Source of the DNA: Thioalkalivibrio sp. ALJ12 | GTDB taxonomy: Bacteria > Pseudomonadota > Gammaproteobacteria > Ectothiorhodospirales > Ectothiorhodospiraceae | Reading direction: 5' to 3' | Assembly (NCBI RefSeq): GCF_000378305.1 | Contig: NZ_KB899539.1 | Coordinates: forward strand, 467,854 to 531,853 | Length of the DNA stretch: 64,000 bases | Shown: positions 19,591-27,614 of the stretch, one piece after another | Position numbering within the stretch: the first letter of the stretch is position 1 | Layout of the letters: every line of letters starts with the position of its first letter | Notes under the pieces: generated by a model | The model's input: the letters and a program-made list of their open reading frames with translations, nothing else | Databases searched by the model: none | Told to the model about the DNA's origin: nothing | Made by a program: the position numbers and the translations under genes

Positions 19591-19686
19591 GATGCGATTC
19601 GCTGCGCTTATCGGCATCCTACGACCCTCGTCAAACGAAGAGGGATAGCGTCACGTAGGATGCTGATAAGCGCAGCGAATCGCATC
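19591..19686. repeat. Pair of REP-like palindromic elements in inverted orientation
   Basis: GATGCGATTCGCTGCGCTTA...CATCCTACG (19591-19623) and its reverse complement (19654-19686) face each other, with a small hairpin CCCTC...GAGGG between them (19625-19644). A related single copy (CGTAGGATGCG...CGCATCA) is at 47585-47617. The whole can fold into a long hairpin in the 310-base gap (19415-19724) between adhesin 3 and the LuxR gene. No gene is visible in that gap. Confidence 0.85.
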
Positions 19687-19724
19687 ACCGCCGCTGGAGG
19701 CGAGCTACGCGTATCGCACCTGAA

Positions 19725-20339
19725 TCAGACGGTCGGGTGCGATTCGCGCAGGCGGGTCAGGTGGAGCACAAGCTGAACGCGGTCATCCACGTTGAGCTTC
19801 TTGAAGACGGAGCCGAGGTGCATCTTGACGGTGCGTTCGGTCATGCCGAGCTGGCGCGCAATCTCCTTGTTGTGCGCCCCCGTGGTCACGGCCAGCGCCA
19901 CTTCCCGCTCGCGGGGCGTAAGGTTCTCGAACCCCTCCGGCGGTGTTTCCGGATCGCGGGGCTGGGCGCTGCGGACTGTGCGAATCATCCGGGTCATCAG
20001 GTCGGGACCCACCCACAAGCCACCCCCGGTGACGGTGGCTGCGATCGTTCGCAGCTGGGCGACGTTGGCCAGTGTATGGCAGTAGCCGTGGGCCCCCGCG
20101 TCGAATGCACGGATGCCTTCTTCGTCATTCGGGTGTCGCGACTGCACAATCACCCGATGCACCAGAGTCCTTTGTTTGACGTACTCCTCCCAGTCGGCCA
20201 GATCCGTACCAATCCAGCAGGCTTCGGTGCCCTCCGGCAGGGTCGACGGAAATGGCGGGCGCAGCACCTGGGCATCCGGAAAGGCCTCTTCCCAGCGAGA
20301 CGACGGCCGCGACGCTCGGTCCATCATAAAGATCTGCAT
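19725..20339 (-). CDS. LuxR/NarL-type transcriptional regulator
   Basis: This 204-residue protein has a receiver-like N-terminal domain (about 1-125) and a C-terminal LuxR helix-turn-helix ('NLTPREREVALAVTTGAHNKEIARQLGMTERTVKMHLGSVFKKL', about 143-186, in pieces). The N-terminal domain lacks a clear phospho-acceptor triad (it starts 'MQIFMMDRASRPSS'), so it may not be a classic response regulator. At the place where VpsT/CsgD-like c-di-GMP binders have W-[FLM]-[TS]-R it reads 'LWVGPDLMTR', not a match. It starts 5 bases after lapC ends and is the last gene of the lapB-lapC run, so a role in adhesin control is a reasonable inference. Confidence 0.85.
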   Translation of the reverse strand: MQIFMMDRASRPSSRWEEAFPDAQVLRPPFPSTLPEGTEACWIGTDLADWEEYVKQRTLVHRVIVQSRHPNDEEGIRAFDAGAHGYCHTLANVAQLRTIAATVTGGGLWVGPDLMTRMIRTVRSAQPRDPETPPEGFENLTPREREVALAVTTGAHNKEIARQLGMTERTVKMHLGSVFKKLNVDDRVQLVLHLTRLRESHPTV

Positions 20340-20344
20340 GTTGC

Positions 20345-21769
20345 TCAGCGCTCCGTAAAAGCCAGCTCGCCCGCGCGGAGGATCGGCTTCAGCAGGTACT
20401 GCAGGATGGTGCGACGCCCGGTGATGATATCCACCTGCGTGACCATCCCGGTCATGATCGGATGCTCCTCGTCGAACCCAGTTTCCTCGGTTCTTACGCG
20501 GACCTTGTAATAGGTGTTGCCGTCGTCGTCGGTAATCGTGTCCGGGCTGATGTGCTCCACGGTGGCATCCAGGCCGCCGTAGATGGCGAAGTCATAGGCG
20601 GTAAACTTCACCTTGGCGTTAAGCCCCGGGCGCAGATAGGCAATATCACGGGGCGATACCCGCGCCTCGATCAGCAATTCGTCCTCCAGCGGCACCACCT
20701 CGGCCACCTCGCGCCCAGGCGAGATCACGCCACCGCGCGTGGTGATGAACATCCGCTGCACAATCCCCGCCATGGGTGATCGCACCTCGGACAGCCGCAC
20801 GCGATCCTCCAGGCCCTCGGTGCCCTCGGCCAGCTCCTGCAGACGCCCAAGGGTGTCGGCGAGCTCCGAACGCCACTGATTGCGGAAATTCAGCCGGACT
20901 TCGCGGATCTTCTCTTCCGCTTCCTCGATCGCGGCGTCCAGACGGGCAATCTGCGCCGTCGCCTGATCACGATCGCCGCGGGCGTTGGAGACTTCGCGGC
21001 GCAAGCGCAGGATCTCCACTTCGGATACCGCCCCGCTTTGCACCAGCGGTTCGGTGACCTCCAGCTCTCGACTGGCCAGCTCCAGGGCACGGATAGCCTG
21101 GCTGCGTCGCGCCCTTACCTCGTTCAGCTCCTCGCGCCTTTGCCGCATCTGCTCTTCGGCAATGCGAATTCGCGAGCGCAGCTCATCCAGGCTTTCTTCG
21201 TAAAGCTGCTGTTCCTGCTCGACGATGGCCTGCGGCCCTTCCTGCAGGTCTGGTGTGATCAGGAACGGGGTTTCCGTCAGCAGCGCCATCAGGCGCGCCC
21301 GGCGCGCCTTCAACGCGAACTCGCTCGCCCTCGCCTCGCCCAGGTCGGACAAAAACCGCGTCGGGTCCACACGCACGAGCACGTCGCCCTGTTCCACGAC
21401 ATCCCCCTCGCGCACCAGCACCTCGGAGACCACGCCCCCGTCCATCGACTGCAGCACCTGAAGGTTCTGCGACGGGATCACCCGCCCATCCGCGCGGGCC
21501 ACCTCGTCAATCTCGGCAACGGAGGCCCAATAAACCAGCAGGCCCAGCGTAATCAGGATCCCGTAGAGGAGCGCGCGGGCGCGGATCGGACGCTCCTGTA
21601 TCTGCGTCCAGTCGGCGTCCGATGCCCAGTTGCGGTGGTCGCCACCCCCCTTGGTCAGCCACGGGCGAAAGATGCGGTCCACCATCGGTGCACCAACCTT
21701 TCCGGTCTGATCCATACCGCGGCCAAGCGCCTCGAATCCCTGGCCGTCCCTGCGCGTGCGCTTGCTCAT
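20345..21769 (-). CDS. lapC: HlyD-family type I secretion adaptor (LapC-like)
   Basis: This periplasmic adaptor links the ABC exporter to the outer-membrane channel. It has 474 residues: a cytosolic tail of about 65, one transmembrane helix ('ALLYGILITLGLLVYWASV', about 66-85), a biotinyl-lipoyl strand ('VLQSMDGGVVSEVLVREGDVV'), a long coiled-coil hairpin (about 150-310), then the returning lipoyl half 'VRSPMAGIVQRMFITTRGGV' and the HlyD C-terminal barrel ('MTGMVTQVDIITGRRTILQYLLKPI'). Its ATG overlaps the lapB stop by 4 bases (ATGA), so the two are translationally coupled. Confidence 0.93.
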   Translation of the reverse strand: MSKRTRRDGQGFEALGRGMDQTGKVGAPMVDRIFRPWLTKGGGDHRNWASDADWTQIQERPIRARALLYGILITLGLLVYWASVAEIDEVARADGRVIPSQNLQVLQSMDGGVVSEVLVREGDVVEQGDVLVRVDPTRFLSDLGEARASEFALKARRARLMALLTETPFLITPDLQEGPQAIVEQEQQLYEESLDELRSRIRIAEEQMRQRREELNEVRARRSQAIRALELASRELEVTEPLVQSGAVSEVEILRLRREVSNARGDRDQATAQIARLDAAIEEAEEKIREVRLNFRNQWRSELADTLGRLQELAEGTEGLEDRVRLSEVRSPMAGIVQRMFITTRGGVISPGREVAEVVPLEDELLIEARVSPRDIAYLRPGLNAKVKFTAYDFAIYGGLDATVEHISPDTITDDDGNTYYKVRVRTEETGFDEEHPIMTGMVTQVDIITGRRTILQYLLKPILRAGELAFTER

Positions 21770-24039
21770 GCCTGCGCCTTGCCCACGCGGCCTTCCCGCA
21801 GCGCCTGGATCACCTGCTCCTTCGGCCCGTCGGCCACCACACGGCCCTGATCCAGCACGATGATCCGGTCCACCAGCTCTAGCAGCGAGGTGCGGTGCGT
21901 GACGATCACGGTCGTGCGACCCTGTATGAATTCCGCCAGACGGCGCTTCATGCCCTGCTCGGTGGAGTTGTCCATGGAGCTTGTCGGCTCGTCCATCAAC
22001 AGCATGCTGGGCTCGTGCAACACGGCCCGCGCCACACCAACACTCTGCTTCTGCCCGCCCGAAAGCCGGCCCCCGCGCTCCCCGACCTGCAGATCGACAC
22101 CTTCTGGGTGGGTGTTAATCAGATCCTCGATCCCGGAGATCGCGATCGCCTTGCGGATGGCCTCGTCGCTGGCCAGTGGATCGGCCGCCACCAAGTTCTC
22201 GCGCAGGCTCCCGTAGAACAGCGTGACTTCCTGGCCCACATAGCCCAGCGACCGCCTCAGCTCGGCCGGGTCCAGCTGGCGTACGTCAATCCCGTCCACC
22301 AGTACCGCCCCGGAGGTCGGCTGATAAAGGCCCATGATCAGCTTGGCCAGCGTGCTCTTGCCCGAGCCCACGCGACCCAGCACGGCGACGTGTTCGCCCG
22401 CCTCGATCTTCAGCGAAACCCCCTGCAACGCCGGTGTGGCGGACTCGGGATAGGCGAAGCCGACATTGCGAAACTCGATCGCGCCCTCGAAGCGATCACG
22501 ACTCAGGAAGTGCGAGTCCGCCGGGCGCTCGACCGGCAGCGCCATGATCTCGTTCAGCGAACCGAGCGCGGTCGAGGCCTGGTGATACTGCATCAGCAAC
22601 CCGGCGGTCTGGCTGATGGGCGCCATCGCGCGCGAGGAGATCAGGTAGGCGGCAATCAGCCCGCCCATGGAGAGATCTCCCTCCATCAGCAGGAACACGC
22701 CGAGCACGATGATGGCGACGCCGACCGTGTGCTGCGCCCACATCGCCGTGTGCGTCACGCTTGCGGTCAGCAGTCGATTCTGCGCATTGGTCCGGGCCAG
22801 GTGCGTCGTGGCGCGTTCCCAGGTCGCCTGCACCCGGCCCTCCGCTCCAAGGGCCTTGAGCGTCTCGGCCCCCGTCAGGCTCTCGACCAGCGTCGAATTG
22901 CGCTGCGCCGCCACGCGGTAGCTCTCCTCCGCGAGTCCGTGCAGCTTGCGATGGATGGCGGTGGCATAGAACAGCAGTAGCAGCGCGCCAATGGCCACGG
23001 GGATCGCCAGCGGCCAGGCGATCAACGCGATGATGGCGATGAACATGAACGCGAACGGCAGATCGACAAAGGCGATGATCGTTGCGGACGATATAAAGCT
23101 ACGCACCGACTCGAACGCGCCGATATTGGATGCGAACGACCCGACCGACGCCGGGCGGTTCTCCATACGCAGCCCGAGCACGCGCTCCATGATGTGCGAG
23201 GAGAGCTTTACGTCCGCGCGCATCGCCGCCTTGTCGACGAAGTGGCTGCGCATGGTGCGCAGGATCAGGTCCGCGATCAGCACGATCACGACACCCGCCG
23301 CGAACATGAACAGCGTCTCGGTCGCGTGATTCGGGACCACGCGGTCGTACACGTTCAGCACGAACAGCGGCATCGCCAGCGCGAACAGGTTGATCATCAC
23401 CGCCGCGATCAGCACATCGCGATACAGCGGCCGGTTCTCGCGAATGACCCGCCAGAACCAGTGCCCCTTGCTCTCCTTCGAGACCCGCGGGGCGCGGGCA
23501 TCCATGCGGAATTCGGGCCGCACGTAGATAGCCCGCCCTACGTAGCGCTCTTTCAGCCGCTTCAGCGGCACATCGATGACCGCATCACCCAGCTCGGGAT
23601 CGATGACCCGCGCCACGCTCTTGTCTTCGTTCCAGCCTACCAGCACCCAGGCTTCGTTCTGGTCCAGCAGCAGCAGCGCGGGCAGCAGGTCGTCCTTCAG
23701 CCCGCGGGCGTCGCGGGTAACGGTGCGTGTGGTCAGTCCGGCACGCTGTGCCGCACGCGGGACCAGGGAGGGGCACAGCCGCCCGTCGTCCAGCGGAAGC
23801 CCCGCAAGCGCGGAATCCGGGGTCAGGCGCAGCCCGTGCATGCGGGCGATCAGGATCAACCCACCAAGAAGGCTGTCCGAACGGCCCTCCCCGTCCACAA
23901 TCGGGAACTCCGGCTCGCGGCCATCGGCATCGCCCATGGACCCCGACTCGGATGCGCCCGTGACCGAATCCAGGACAGGATCCCCGCGATCATCATTGGA
24001 AGGAGGCTGGCTAATCGGTACACCCCTGTGGCCGGACAC
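21766..24039 (-). CDS. lapB: Type I secretion ABC transporter with degenerate C39 domain (LapB-like)
   Basis: This inner-membrane ABC exporter powers adhesin secretion. Domains: an N-terminal C39 peptidase-like domain (about 50-185) with 'LIARMHGLRLTPDSALAGLP', where the catalytic Cys is absent, so it should dock substrate rather than cut it. Then come six transmembrane helices (about 205-475) and the ATPase domain with Walker A 'GRVGSGKST', signature 'LSGGQKQ', Walker B 'LLMDEPTSSMD' and H-loop 'VTHR'. The GTG start at 24039 is uncertain; an ATG at 23937 would remove 34 residues and lose no domain. It is first in the lapB-lapC-luxR run. Confidence 0.93.
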   Translation of the reverse strand: MSGHRGVPISQPPSNDDRGDPVLDSVTGASESGSMGDADGREPEFPIVDGEGRSDSLLGGLILIARMHGLRLTPDSALAGLPLDDGRLCPSLVPRAAQRAGLTTRTVTRDARGLKDDLLPALLLLDQNEAWVLVGWNEDKSVARVIDPELGDAVIDVPLKRLKERYVGRAIYVRPEFRMDARAPRVSKESKGHWFWRVIRENRPLYRDVLIAAVMINLFALAMPLFVLNVYDRVVPNHATETLFMFAAGVVIVLIADLILRTMRSHFVDKAAMRADVKLSSHIMERVLGLRMENRPASVGSFASNIGAFESVRSFISSATIIAFVDLPFAFMFIAIIALIAWPLAIPVAIGALLLLFYATAIHRKLHGLAEESYRVAAQRNSTLVESLTGAETLKALGAEGRVQATWERATTHLARTNAQNRLLTASVTHTAMWAQHTVGVAIIVLGVFLLMEGDLSMGGLIAAYLISSRAMAPISQTAGLLMQYHQASTALGSLNEIMALPVERPADSHFLSRDRFEGAIEFRNVGFAYPESATPALQGVSLKIEAGEHVAVLGRVGSGKSTLAKLIMGLYQPTSGAVLVDGIDVRQLDPAELRRSLGYVGQEVTLFYGSLRENLVAADPLASDEAIRKAIAISGIEDLINTHPEGVDLQVGERGGRLSGGQKQSVGVARAVLHEPSMLLMDEPTSSMDNSTEQGMKRRLAEFIQGRTTVIVTHRTSLLELVDRIIVLDQGRVVADGPKEQVIQALREGRVGKAQA

Positions 24040-24152
24040 AGAATCTCGGCGTCCCCGCGCACCATTGATGTGCAGAACGTGAACGCCTTCTCATATTCGC
24101 TTGATTCTGCGCCCCAACGTGCCGCCGGGCAACGCCTTTGCATCACGGGGAT

Positions 24153-24680
24153 CTAACGCTTTCGGCGTAGACGAAAGAAATTACGCAGCAGCTCGGCAGA
24201 ACGCTCCGCCGCCACGCCTTCGATGCATTCCAGACGGTGGTTATGAGCGGGGTGATTAAGCAGGTCGATGGCACCTCCGGCGGCCCCTGTGCGAGGGTCC
24301 GAAGCGGCAAACACCAGCCGCTCCACCCGGGCGTGGATCATCGCCCCCGCACACATGGAACAGGGCTCGAGCGTCACGTAGAGCGTGGTACCGGTCAGCC
24401 GATAGTTGGAACACCGCTTTCCGGCGCTACGGAGGACTCTAATCTCGGCGTGCGCAGTGGCGTCATGCTCGCCGATCGGTGCGTTGTGAGCGGCGGCCAG
24501 ACAATAACCCTCCGCATCCACCAGAACAGCACCCACCGGCACCTCGCCGACCTCCGCGGCCCGCTCGGCCTGCGCGAGCGCGACATCCATCCAGTAGGCA
24601 TGCGCACCGGGTTCCGTGGGCGCCGGACCTCGCTCGCCGGGTTCCATGTTCCGCGGGTCAGGCGCGACCTCAGCCGCCAT
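24153..24680 (-). CDS. tadA: tRNA-specific adenosine deaminase
   Basis: TadA converts the wobble adenosine of tRNA-Arg(ACG) to inosine. The 175-residue protein has the zinc motifs 'HAEIRVLRSAG' (His plus catalytic Glu) and 'PCSMCAGAMIHARV' (two Cys). The segments 'GEVPVGAVLV' and 'LLNHPAHNHRLE' are also typical. An N-terminal extension of about 28 residues is longer than in E. coli, so a start further in is possible. Its beginning overlaps the end of the glutathione peroxidase gene by 11 bases. Confidence 0.93.
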   Translation of the reverse strand: MAAEVAPDPRNMEPGERGPAPTEPGAHAYWMDVALAQAERAAEVGEVPVGAVLVDAEGYCLAAAHNAPIGEHDATAHAEIRVLRSAGKRCSNYRLTGTTLYVTLEPCSMCAGAMIHARVERLVFAASDPRTGAAGGAIDLLNHPAHNHRLECIEGVAAERSAELLRNFFRLRRKR

Positions 24681-25173
24681 CGCCCGGGCGCGGTGCGGCG
24701 AGTGCGCGTTCGATTGCGTCGACCAGGTCCTGCGGCTTGCGCTGGGGGGCGAATCGGTCGACTACGGAGCCATCCCGGCCGACCAGGAACTTGGTGAAGT
24801 TCCACTTGATCCCCTGCGTGCCCAATGCGCCGGGCGCCTGCTGCTTGAGATGCTGGTACAACGGGTGCGCACCCTCGCCGTTCACCTCGATCTTGGCAAA
24901 CACCGGAAACCCGACCCCGAAACGCGCACCACAGGCCTGTATGGCCTCCGCATCACCCGGCTCCTGCCCGCCAAACTGGTTGCAGGGAAAGCCGAGTACG
25001 CGAAAGCCGCGTCCGGCGAACTGTTCCTGCAGCGCCTGCAGCCCCTCGTACTGCGGGGTGAATCCGCACTCGCTGGCCACATTGACGATCAGCAGGACAT
25101 CCCCGCGATACGCCCCTAGGGGCTGTTCGGTGCCATCCGCCGCCGGCACCGAGAAGTCGAAGACATCAGTCAT
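24670..25173 (-). CDS. Glutathione peroxidase (cysteine type)
   Basis: This 167-residue thioredoxin-fold enzyme reduces hydroperoxides using glutathione or thioredoxin. The peroxidatic Cys is in 'NVASECGFTPQYEGL', followed by 'GFPCNQFGGQEPG' and 'IKWNFTKFLVGRDG', giving the Cys-Gln-Trp active site. The Cys is an ordinary codon; no in-frame TGA suggests selenocysteine. The ATG at 25173 starts MTDVFDFS, the natural N-terminus. It overlaps the upstream lipoprotein gene by 8 bases and tadA by 11, so it is probably on the MCE operon transcript. Confidence 0.9.
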   Translation of the reverse strand: MTDVFDFSVPAADGTEQPLGAYRGDVLLIVNVASECGFTPQYEGLQALQEQFAGRGFRVLGFPCNQFGGQEPGDAEAIQACGARFGVGFPVFAKIEVNGEGAHPLYQHLKQQAPGALGTQGIKWNFTKFLVGRDGSVVDRFAPQRKPQDLVDAIERALAAPRPGDGG

Positions 25174-25819
25174 CGCGCGTGGCCTCGACATCTTCCAGGA
25201 TCGCATCCTCCAGATCCGCCAGGACCTCGGCCGTCGCGCGCGACAGAGCCCCCACCAGCTGCGAGGCCGAGCGCCGCTCCAGCGCCTGCTCGGATTCCAG
25301 ATGCACCAGACGACTGCGATCGCCCTGGCTCAACTGGGCGCGCAGACCCATGTGCCCGGTCCCCGTCACGGCCAGCCCATTGGATTCGACGGCTTCAGCC
25401 CCTTCTAGATCACCGTACAGCGCGGTGATCAGGACATGGACCCGCACGGCAGGACGCCCCTGTTCGCGCACCGCCGATGCGTTGTCGACCAGCTCCAGCG
25501 CGGCACCATTGCGCGTCCAGCGTTCCCGCAGCAGCTGCTCAAGCTGCTCCGACGGCTTCAGGAACCATTCGTTGTAGTAATCCGACTCGTACTGGTGATT
25601 CCCCAGCCGGTATACCAGTCCATTGCCGGCATAGGCCGGCGCGACCCTGACCGACCCCAGTTCGACGGCCACCGGCTCCTCCGCCGTACGTGCGGGTGGC
25701 TCGTCCGGCAACTCCAGCAGATACCAGGAGCGATCGAGCGGCTCGCGGTCCGGCAACAGCGTGCACCCGCCCAGGACCAGCGCGGCGAGCATCAGGGTCG
25801 GTACTTTCCACCAGTTCAT
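25166..25819 (-). CDS. ABC transport auxiliary lipoprotein (PqiC/ABC_trans_aux family)
   Basis: This 217-residue protein has a lipoprotein signal: 'LMLAALVLGGCTLLPD' with the lipobox Cys at about residue 19. The mature domain ('WYLLELPDEPP', 'LGSVRVAPAYAGNGLVYRLGNHQYESDYYNEWFLKPSEQL' in pieces) matches the outer-membrane lipoprotein found with MCE transporters. It probably anchors the MCE tunnel to the outer membrane. It begins 2 bases after the MCE gene ends. The precise substrate cannot be read from sequence; phospholipid is the expectation from the family. Confidence 0.82.
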   Translation of the reverse strand: MNWWKVPTLMLAALVLGGCTLLPDREPLDRSWYLLELPDEPPARTAEEPVAVELGSVRVAPAYAGNGLVYRLGNHQYESDYYNEWFLKPSEQLEQLLRERWTRNGAALELVDNASAVREQGRPAVRVHVLITALYGDLEGAEAVESNGLAVTGTGHMGLRAQLSQGDRSRLVHLESEQALERRSASQLVGALSRATAEVLADLEDAILEDVEATRDD

Positions 25820-25821
25820 GC

Positions 25822-26835
25822 TTACTCCTCGTCCATGCGGCTGCGCGGTGGCGGGGCACCGAACAGCGCGCCACCGGGGTTGCGGCGTACATCATCCGAC
25901 AGGCCGCGCAGGCCCGAGATCGCGCCTTGCAGCTCGTCCAGGGTCTCCAGCAGTTTCGACTCACTGACATCCATGCCGCGATCAAGTCGCTCGACCATCG
26001 AGTCCATCCGTTCGACCAGGCCCGCGACATCGGCGGCCTCGGCCGTACGGCGCAGCTCCTGGATCGCCTTGCGGGTCTCGGTCGGAAGTGCCTGTGTGTC
26101 CGGATGCTCGACCAGGTTCTCGACCGACTGCATCACCCGATCCGCCGTGCGCATGGTCTGTTCGAGTTCCGAGATCAGGTCATCCGCTCGCTGGTTCAGC
26201 CCACCGGTGTCCAGACTGGACACGGTGTCGTCGACGGTCACCAGTAACGAGTTCAGGTTCTCGATCACGCCCTCAATGTCCAGCCCGTCGATCCGCTTGA
26301 GCAGATTCTCGGCGTACTCCATGAACTGCACGGCGATACTCGGGGACGACGGGATGTAGGTCGACCGCGGTTCCCAGTCGTGCTCCAGCGGTGGGTGTTC
26401 TTCCGGATCGGAGAAGTCCGCCTCCAGATAGTTCATGCCCGTGATGCCCTGCGCCGCGATGCGCACACGCAGTCCTGCGTCCACCAGGTTTTTCAGGACT
26501 TCGGCCTCGAAGTCCTGCTCGCGGGCACTGGCCGCGAAGCGGTCCGGCCAGAGCCTGGCCTCGACCATCACATAGCGTTTGCGCTCGCGCGGATCCACGT
26601 CTTGCTGGTACTCCACCGAGGTAAAACCGAGGTTCGTGATCTCGCCAATGGTCACGCCCCGGAACTTGACCGGCGCACCGATCTCCAGCCCCTGCACGGA
26701 TGAATCCACGTAGGTCTCGATCGGGATCGATGCGCGAAAGATATTGCCTGCGGTCATGATGATCAGCGCGGTCACCAGCGCCACCAGGCCACCGACGATG
26801 AACAATCCCAGGCGAAAATGTTGTCGGGCACTCAT
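25822..26835 (-). CDS. MlaD/MCE-domain substrate-binding protein
   Basis: This 337-residue protein has one N-terminal transmembrane helix ('LGLFIVGGLVALVTALIIM') and a single MCE domain (about 38-120) with 'VQGLEIGAPVKFRGVTIGEI'. A long helical C-terminal part follows and should build a periplasmic tunnel. The ATG at 26835 (MSARQHFRLG) overlaps the ATPase stop by 4 bases; an upstream frame extension lies inside the ATPase gene. It acts with the permease and ATPase next to it, moving lipids between inner and outer membrane. Confidence 0.88.
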   Translation of the reverse strand: MSARQHFRLGLFIVGGLVALVTALIIMTAGNIFRASIPIETYVDSSVQGLEIGAPVKFRGVTIGEITNLGFTSVEYQQDVDPRERKRYVMVEARLWPDRFAASAREQDFEAEVLKNLVDAGLRVRIAAQGITGMNYLEADFSDPEEHPPLEHDWEPRSTYIPSSPSIAVQFMEYAENLLKRIDGLDIEGVIENLNSLLVTVDDTVSSLDTGGLNQRADDLISELEQTMRTADRVMQSVENLVEHPDTQALPTETRKAIQELRRTAEAADVAGLVERMDSMVERLDRGMDVSESKLLETLDELQGAISGLRGLSDDVRRNPGGALFGAPPPRSRMDEE

Positions 26836-27611
26836 GTAGATCTCTCTTCGGAGTCGGCCGAATCGGCCCGCTGCAGGAACCGCTTTACCCACGGGTGATC
26901 GGATGTGTCACGCAGAGTCGCCGGGTTCCCTTCGGCAACGATGCCCTTGCTTTCCTTGTCGAGCATAATGACCCGGTCGGCAATCGCAAAAATACTGGCC
27001 AGCTCGTGGCTGACGATCACGATGGTCATATCCAGGCTGCGCGCCAGCCGCAGAATCAACTGGTCGAGCTCCGCCGAAGTGATCGGGTCCAGTCCGGCCG
27101 AAGGTTCGTCCAGGAACAGCACTTCCGGGTCCAGCACCATCGCGCGCGCGATCGCCGCGCGCTTTTGCATGCCTCCGCTGATCTCCGAGGGCATGAAGTC
27201 CGCAAACTCGCCGAGCCCGACCAGCTGCAGGCGCGCCTTGGCGATCGCGTCCATCGCCTCGCGCGGCAGGTCGGTATGGACCTCCAGCGGCAACCGAACG
27301 TTCTCCAATAGCGTCATGGAGCCAAACAGCGCCCCCATCTGGTACATCACACCCACCCGGCGCAGGATCGCCGCGCGCTCTTCGCCATCGGCAGTCGTGA
27401 TGTCGGCACCGGCCACCCAGATGTTGCCCTTCTGCGGCGTATACAGTCCGATCATGTGCTTGAGGAGCGTACTCTTGCCGCTCCCGGACCCGCCGAGGAT
27501 TACGAAGATCTCGCCGCGCTGGACGTCGAAGTTGACGTCCCGCATCAGTACAAAGTCACCGAACCCCATGGTGAGGTCGCGCACCTTGATCACCGGCTCC
27601 GCGCTCGCCAC
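26832..27611 (-). CDS. ABC transporter ATPase, MlaF-like
   Basis: This 259-residue ATPase has Walker A 'GGSGSGKSTLL', signature 'ISGGMQKRAAIARAM' (the GGMQKR form is typical of MlaF), Walker B 'VLFLDEPSAGLDP' and H-loop 'VSHE'. It energises the MCE lipid transporter. It starts with GTG three bases after the permease stop and overlaps the MCE gene by 4 bases, so permease, ATPase, MCE protein and lipoprotein form one tightly coupled operon. Confidence 0.92.
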   Translation of the reverse strand: MASAEPVIKVRDLTMGFGDFVLMRDVNFDVQRGEIFVILGGSGSGKSTLLKHMIGLYTPQKGNIWVAGADITTADGEERAAILRRVGVMYQMGALFGSMTLLENVRLPLEVHTDLPREAMDAIAKARLQLVGLGEFADFMPSEISGGMQKRAAIARAMVLDPEVLFLDEPSAGLDPITSAELDQLILRLARSLDMTIVIVSHELASIFAIADRVIMLDKESKGIVAEGNPATLRDTSDHPWVKRFLQRADSADSEERST

Positions 27612-27614
27612 CCG

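Noticed and set aside
24670-25173. Selenocysteine glutathione peroxidase
   Set aside because: The peroxidatic residue is encoded by an ordinary Cys codon, with no in-frame TGA.
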